This document shows, in pieces, positions 62,698 to 64,000 of a stretch of DNA of 64,000 nt. The position numbers and the translations under genes were made by a program. The DNA is from Rhodoplanes sp046000175 (GTDB lineage Bacteria; Pseudomonadota; Alphaproteobacteria; Rhizobiales; Xanthobacteraceae). Numbering within the stretch: position 1 is the stretch's first letter; every line of letters starts with the position of its first letter. The DNA is taken from NCBI RefSeq assembly GCF_046000175.1, contig NZ_JBEOMB010000048.1:1-64000 (forward strand), given 5' to 3'. The notes below the pieces were generated by a model. The model did no database searches. It was not told the origin of the DNA and worked only from the letters and a program-made list of their open reading frames with translations.

Positions 62698-62798
62698 GTC
62701 ATTCCGGGGCGCCCCGAAGGCGCGAACCCGGAATCCAGCGGCGAGCTCGAGTCTGGGCTGGATTCCGGGTTCGGCGCGGCGCGCCGCCCCGGAATGAC
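62698..62798. repeat. Intergenic repeat, family D, copy 2
   Basis: GTCATTCCGGGGCGCCCC at the left, CGCCGCCCCGGAATGAC at the right, inner arms GAACCCGGAATCCAGC and GCTGGATTCCGGGTTC. It lies between convergent genes. Confidence 0.8.
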
Positions 62799-62852
62799 CG
62801 AATAACGCAAAGCCCGCCAGTGGTGATTGGGCGCGCCGCGCCGGCGCGCCGA

Positions 62853-63263
62853 TCACGCCTTGGCGTCGAGCAGCGTCCTGGTCATCTCGTGGCCGGTCTT
62901 CATCACCCGCGCATTGGCCGTGAACGTGTAGCTGGCGATCACCTGCTCGACCATCTCGCGGGTGAGGTCGACGGCGGGCGCCGCCACCATGCCGTTCGGA
63001 TCGGCGAACGGCGCCTGCGGGTCCGGCGTCGGGACCGGCGGCTCGCCCGTGGTCGTGACGGTCGTCTGCGTGCCGCCGGTCGCGGCTGCCGTCTGGTTGA
63101 CCCGCAGCGTCGCGTAGGCGCTCGGCTGACCGGCCGGCACGGTGCCGGTCTTGCCGGGCAGGGCGCCGGTCGAGCGGACATTCGCGACGTTGCTGGCCGA
63201 CACCTCGACGCGGCGGACAGCCGCCGTCATGCCGGACAGTGCGATGGTGGCGATGGTGCTCAC
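62853..63263 (-). CDS. Orphan flagellar basal-body rod-like protein
   Basis: 136 residues from a GTG start with GAGGG upstream. MTAAVRRVEVSASNVANVRS is the flagellar rod/hook N-terminal motif. VDLTREMVEQVIASYTFTAN and ARVMKTGHEMTRTLLDAK form the C-terminal helix, as in FlgC. The Thr/Pro-rich centre is unusual. No other flagellar gene is in the window, so whether it builds flagella is unclear. Confidence 0.72.
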   Translation of the reverse strand: MSTIATIALSGMTAAVRRVEVSASNVANVRSTGALPGKTGTVPAGQPSAYATLRVNQTAAATGGTQTTVTTTGEPPVPTPDPQAPFADPNGMVAAPAVDLTREMVEQVIASYTFTANARVMKTGHEMTRTLLDAKA

Positions 63264-63592
63264 GCGGGCCCTCGTGGCGTCGGATCGACGTCCGCCGAGT
63301 GGGCCACGCGATCCGCCAAGGCCGCGTTGACGCGGCCGCCGAAACGGGGGCTGCGTCTTTCACGGTTCGTTAAGGATGCGGGGAGGGCGAACCTGTCAGC
63401 GCATGCTCGAGCGCTGGACCTGTCGCCGGTCGTGCTCCGCGAAGGCGGAGCACCCAGTACGCTGAAGCGCTTCGACGTCCTGTCGGGCGTCGGTGGATAC
63501 TGGGTCGTCCGCCTGCGCGGATGACGACCATCGAGAGGCCGAGATCGGGTCGAGCGCCGATCTGGTCACGCTTTCGCGTCAGGTCTCGCAGA
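63264..63592. other. Non-coding gap before the HdeA-type gene
   Basis: 329 bases. It holds the promoter region of the rod-like gene (left), the family I repeat (63403-63526) and the 3' flank of the HdeA-type gene. No coding signal was seen. Confidence 0.5.
63403..63526. repeat. Intergenic repeat, family I
   Basis: Contains GTGCTCCGCGAAGGCGGAGC and GTGGATACTGGGTCGTCC followed by GCCTGCGCGGATGACGA. The GGATACTGGGTCG...GATGACGA end is typical of dispersed intergenic elements in Bradyrhizobium-like genomes. Single copy here. Confidence 0.5.
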
Positions 63593-63949
63593 TCAGTCGA
63601 ACAGCTTGTCCGCCGCCGTGATCACGCCGACGTTCGGGTTCTCGCTGCAGTATTGCGCGAGCTTCTTGGTGTTCGCCTCGAGTCGCTCGGTGTCGATGAT
63701 CGGCGGATCGTCCTCGTCGCGGTAATAGGCGTCGAGCCAGGCCAGCGTGATGGTGATGTCGTCCTTGCTGCTCGACAGGAACTGCTTGCAGGAGAGTGTC
63801 GAGAGATCGAACTTTTCGGCCGCGGCCGGCGCCGCGAGGCCGATCACGAGGGCGGCGGCGATAATCGCGGGCGAGAACCGTCCGCGCGAGAACCGTCCGC
63901 GCGAGAAACGTCCGGGGGAGAAACGTCCGACCGAGAAACGTCCGATCAT
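63593..63949 (-). CDS. HdeA-family periplasmic protein with N-terminal pentapeptide repeat
   Basis: 118 residues. The N-terminus is five near-identical GRFS-x pentapeptides (residues 3-27), encoded by 15-bp tandem units, before a signal peptide core (about 28-44, AIIAAALVIGLAAPAAAEKF). The mature part has the HdeA layout with a Cys pair (LSTLSCKQFLSSSKDD and KKLAQYCSENPNV). HdeA proteins are acid-activated periplasmic chaperones. AGGAG lies 9 bases before the ATG, supporting a start that includes the repeats. Whether the long n-region affects export is unknown. Confidence 0.8.
   Translation of the reverse strand: MIGRFSVGRFSPGRFSRGRFSRGRFSPAIIAAALVIGLAAPAAAEKFDLSTLSCKQFLSSSKDDITITLAWLDAYYRDEDDPPIIDTERLEANTKKLAQYCSENPNVGVITAADKLFD
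63871..63945 (-). repeat. 15-bp tandem repeat at the 5' end of the HdeA-type gene
   Basis: Five 15-bp units; the first two (GCGAGAACCGTCCGC) are identical on the plus strand and the rest differ by a few bases. It keeps the reading frame. Confidence 0.9.
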
Positions 63950-64000
63950 GGGGCTCAGGCTCCTGGTGAAAACGGGCGACCATGCGTCGCCCGCTGCCTC

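Overview
The window is a GC-rich, densely coding chromosomal stretch from an alphaproteobacterium, most likely a member of the Hyphomicrobiales (Rhizobiales) close to the Bradyrhizobium/Rhodopseudomonas/Rhodoplanes group. The evidence is the conserved block scpA-scpB-tatABC-serS-surE-pcm-nlpD-yajC-secD-secF, a cyclic beta-(1,3)(1,6)-glucan locus of the Bradyrhizobium ndvB/ndvC type, orphan tripartite tricarboxylate transporter binding proteins, a FATGUY single-domain response regulator, TrmFO, and several families of hairpin-like intergenic repeats. No prophage, IS element, CRISPR array or rRNA operon is visible. The species cannot be named from the sequence alone.

Layout. 1-8.6 kb: valS (5' end outside the window), a PII signalling protein behind a candidate sigma-54 promoter, an NAD-binding epimerase-like protein, 3-methyladenine DNA glycosylase, ilvD, an exported Sel1-repeat (ExoR-like) protein and a small VapBC/FitAB-type toxin-antitoxin pair. 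8.6-18.4 kb: xthA, an RND efflux pair, a tricarboxylate-type binding protein, a GAF-GGDEF diguanylate cyclase, a second binding protein, and erpA. 18.5-24.7 kb: dgt, argS, a SPOR-domain membrane protein and nagZ (cell-wall recycling). 24.7-31.7 kb: condensin partners scpA/scpB, Tat export genes tatA/tatB/tatC, serS and surE.

31.7-43 kb: the usual surE-pcm-nlpD order is interrupted by a response regulator on the opposite strand and by a two-gene ABC-2 exporter. It is followed by an nlpD/dipM-like LysM-LytM protein, a DUF815 ATPase, yajC-secD-secF, and two genes related to the mitochondrial complex I assembly factors NDUFAF3 and NDUFAF6. 43-50.3 kb: trmFO, a DUF1127 protein, a Gly/Pro/Tyr-rich exported protein, a MaoC hydratase, a cysteine-rich DUF6455-like protein, a DUF2189 membrane protein, a small CxxC protein, tRNA-Lys(UUU) and an M20 amidohydrolase.

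50.6-56.3 kb: the glucan locus. A 906-residue GH17-GT2 fusion (NdvB type) and a small exported Cys-containing protein lie on the minus strand, and a GH17 plus membrane-domain protein (NdvC type) is divergent from them. 56.6-64 kb: a SPOR-like membrane protein, the UDP-GlcNAc genes glmU-glmS, a DUF502 protein, a chorismate-lyase-like protein, an orphan flagellar-rod-like protein and an HdeA-type periplasmic protein.

Much of the window serves the cell envelope: protein export (Tat, SecDF-YajC), precursor supply (GlmU, GlmS), wall recycling and splitting (NagZ, SPOR, NlpD) and periplasmic glucan. The larger intergenic gaps are often filled by dispersed repeats of at least eight families, and short tandem repeats with a 15- or 17-bp unit recur at five places.
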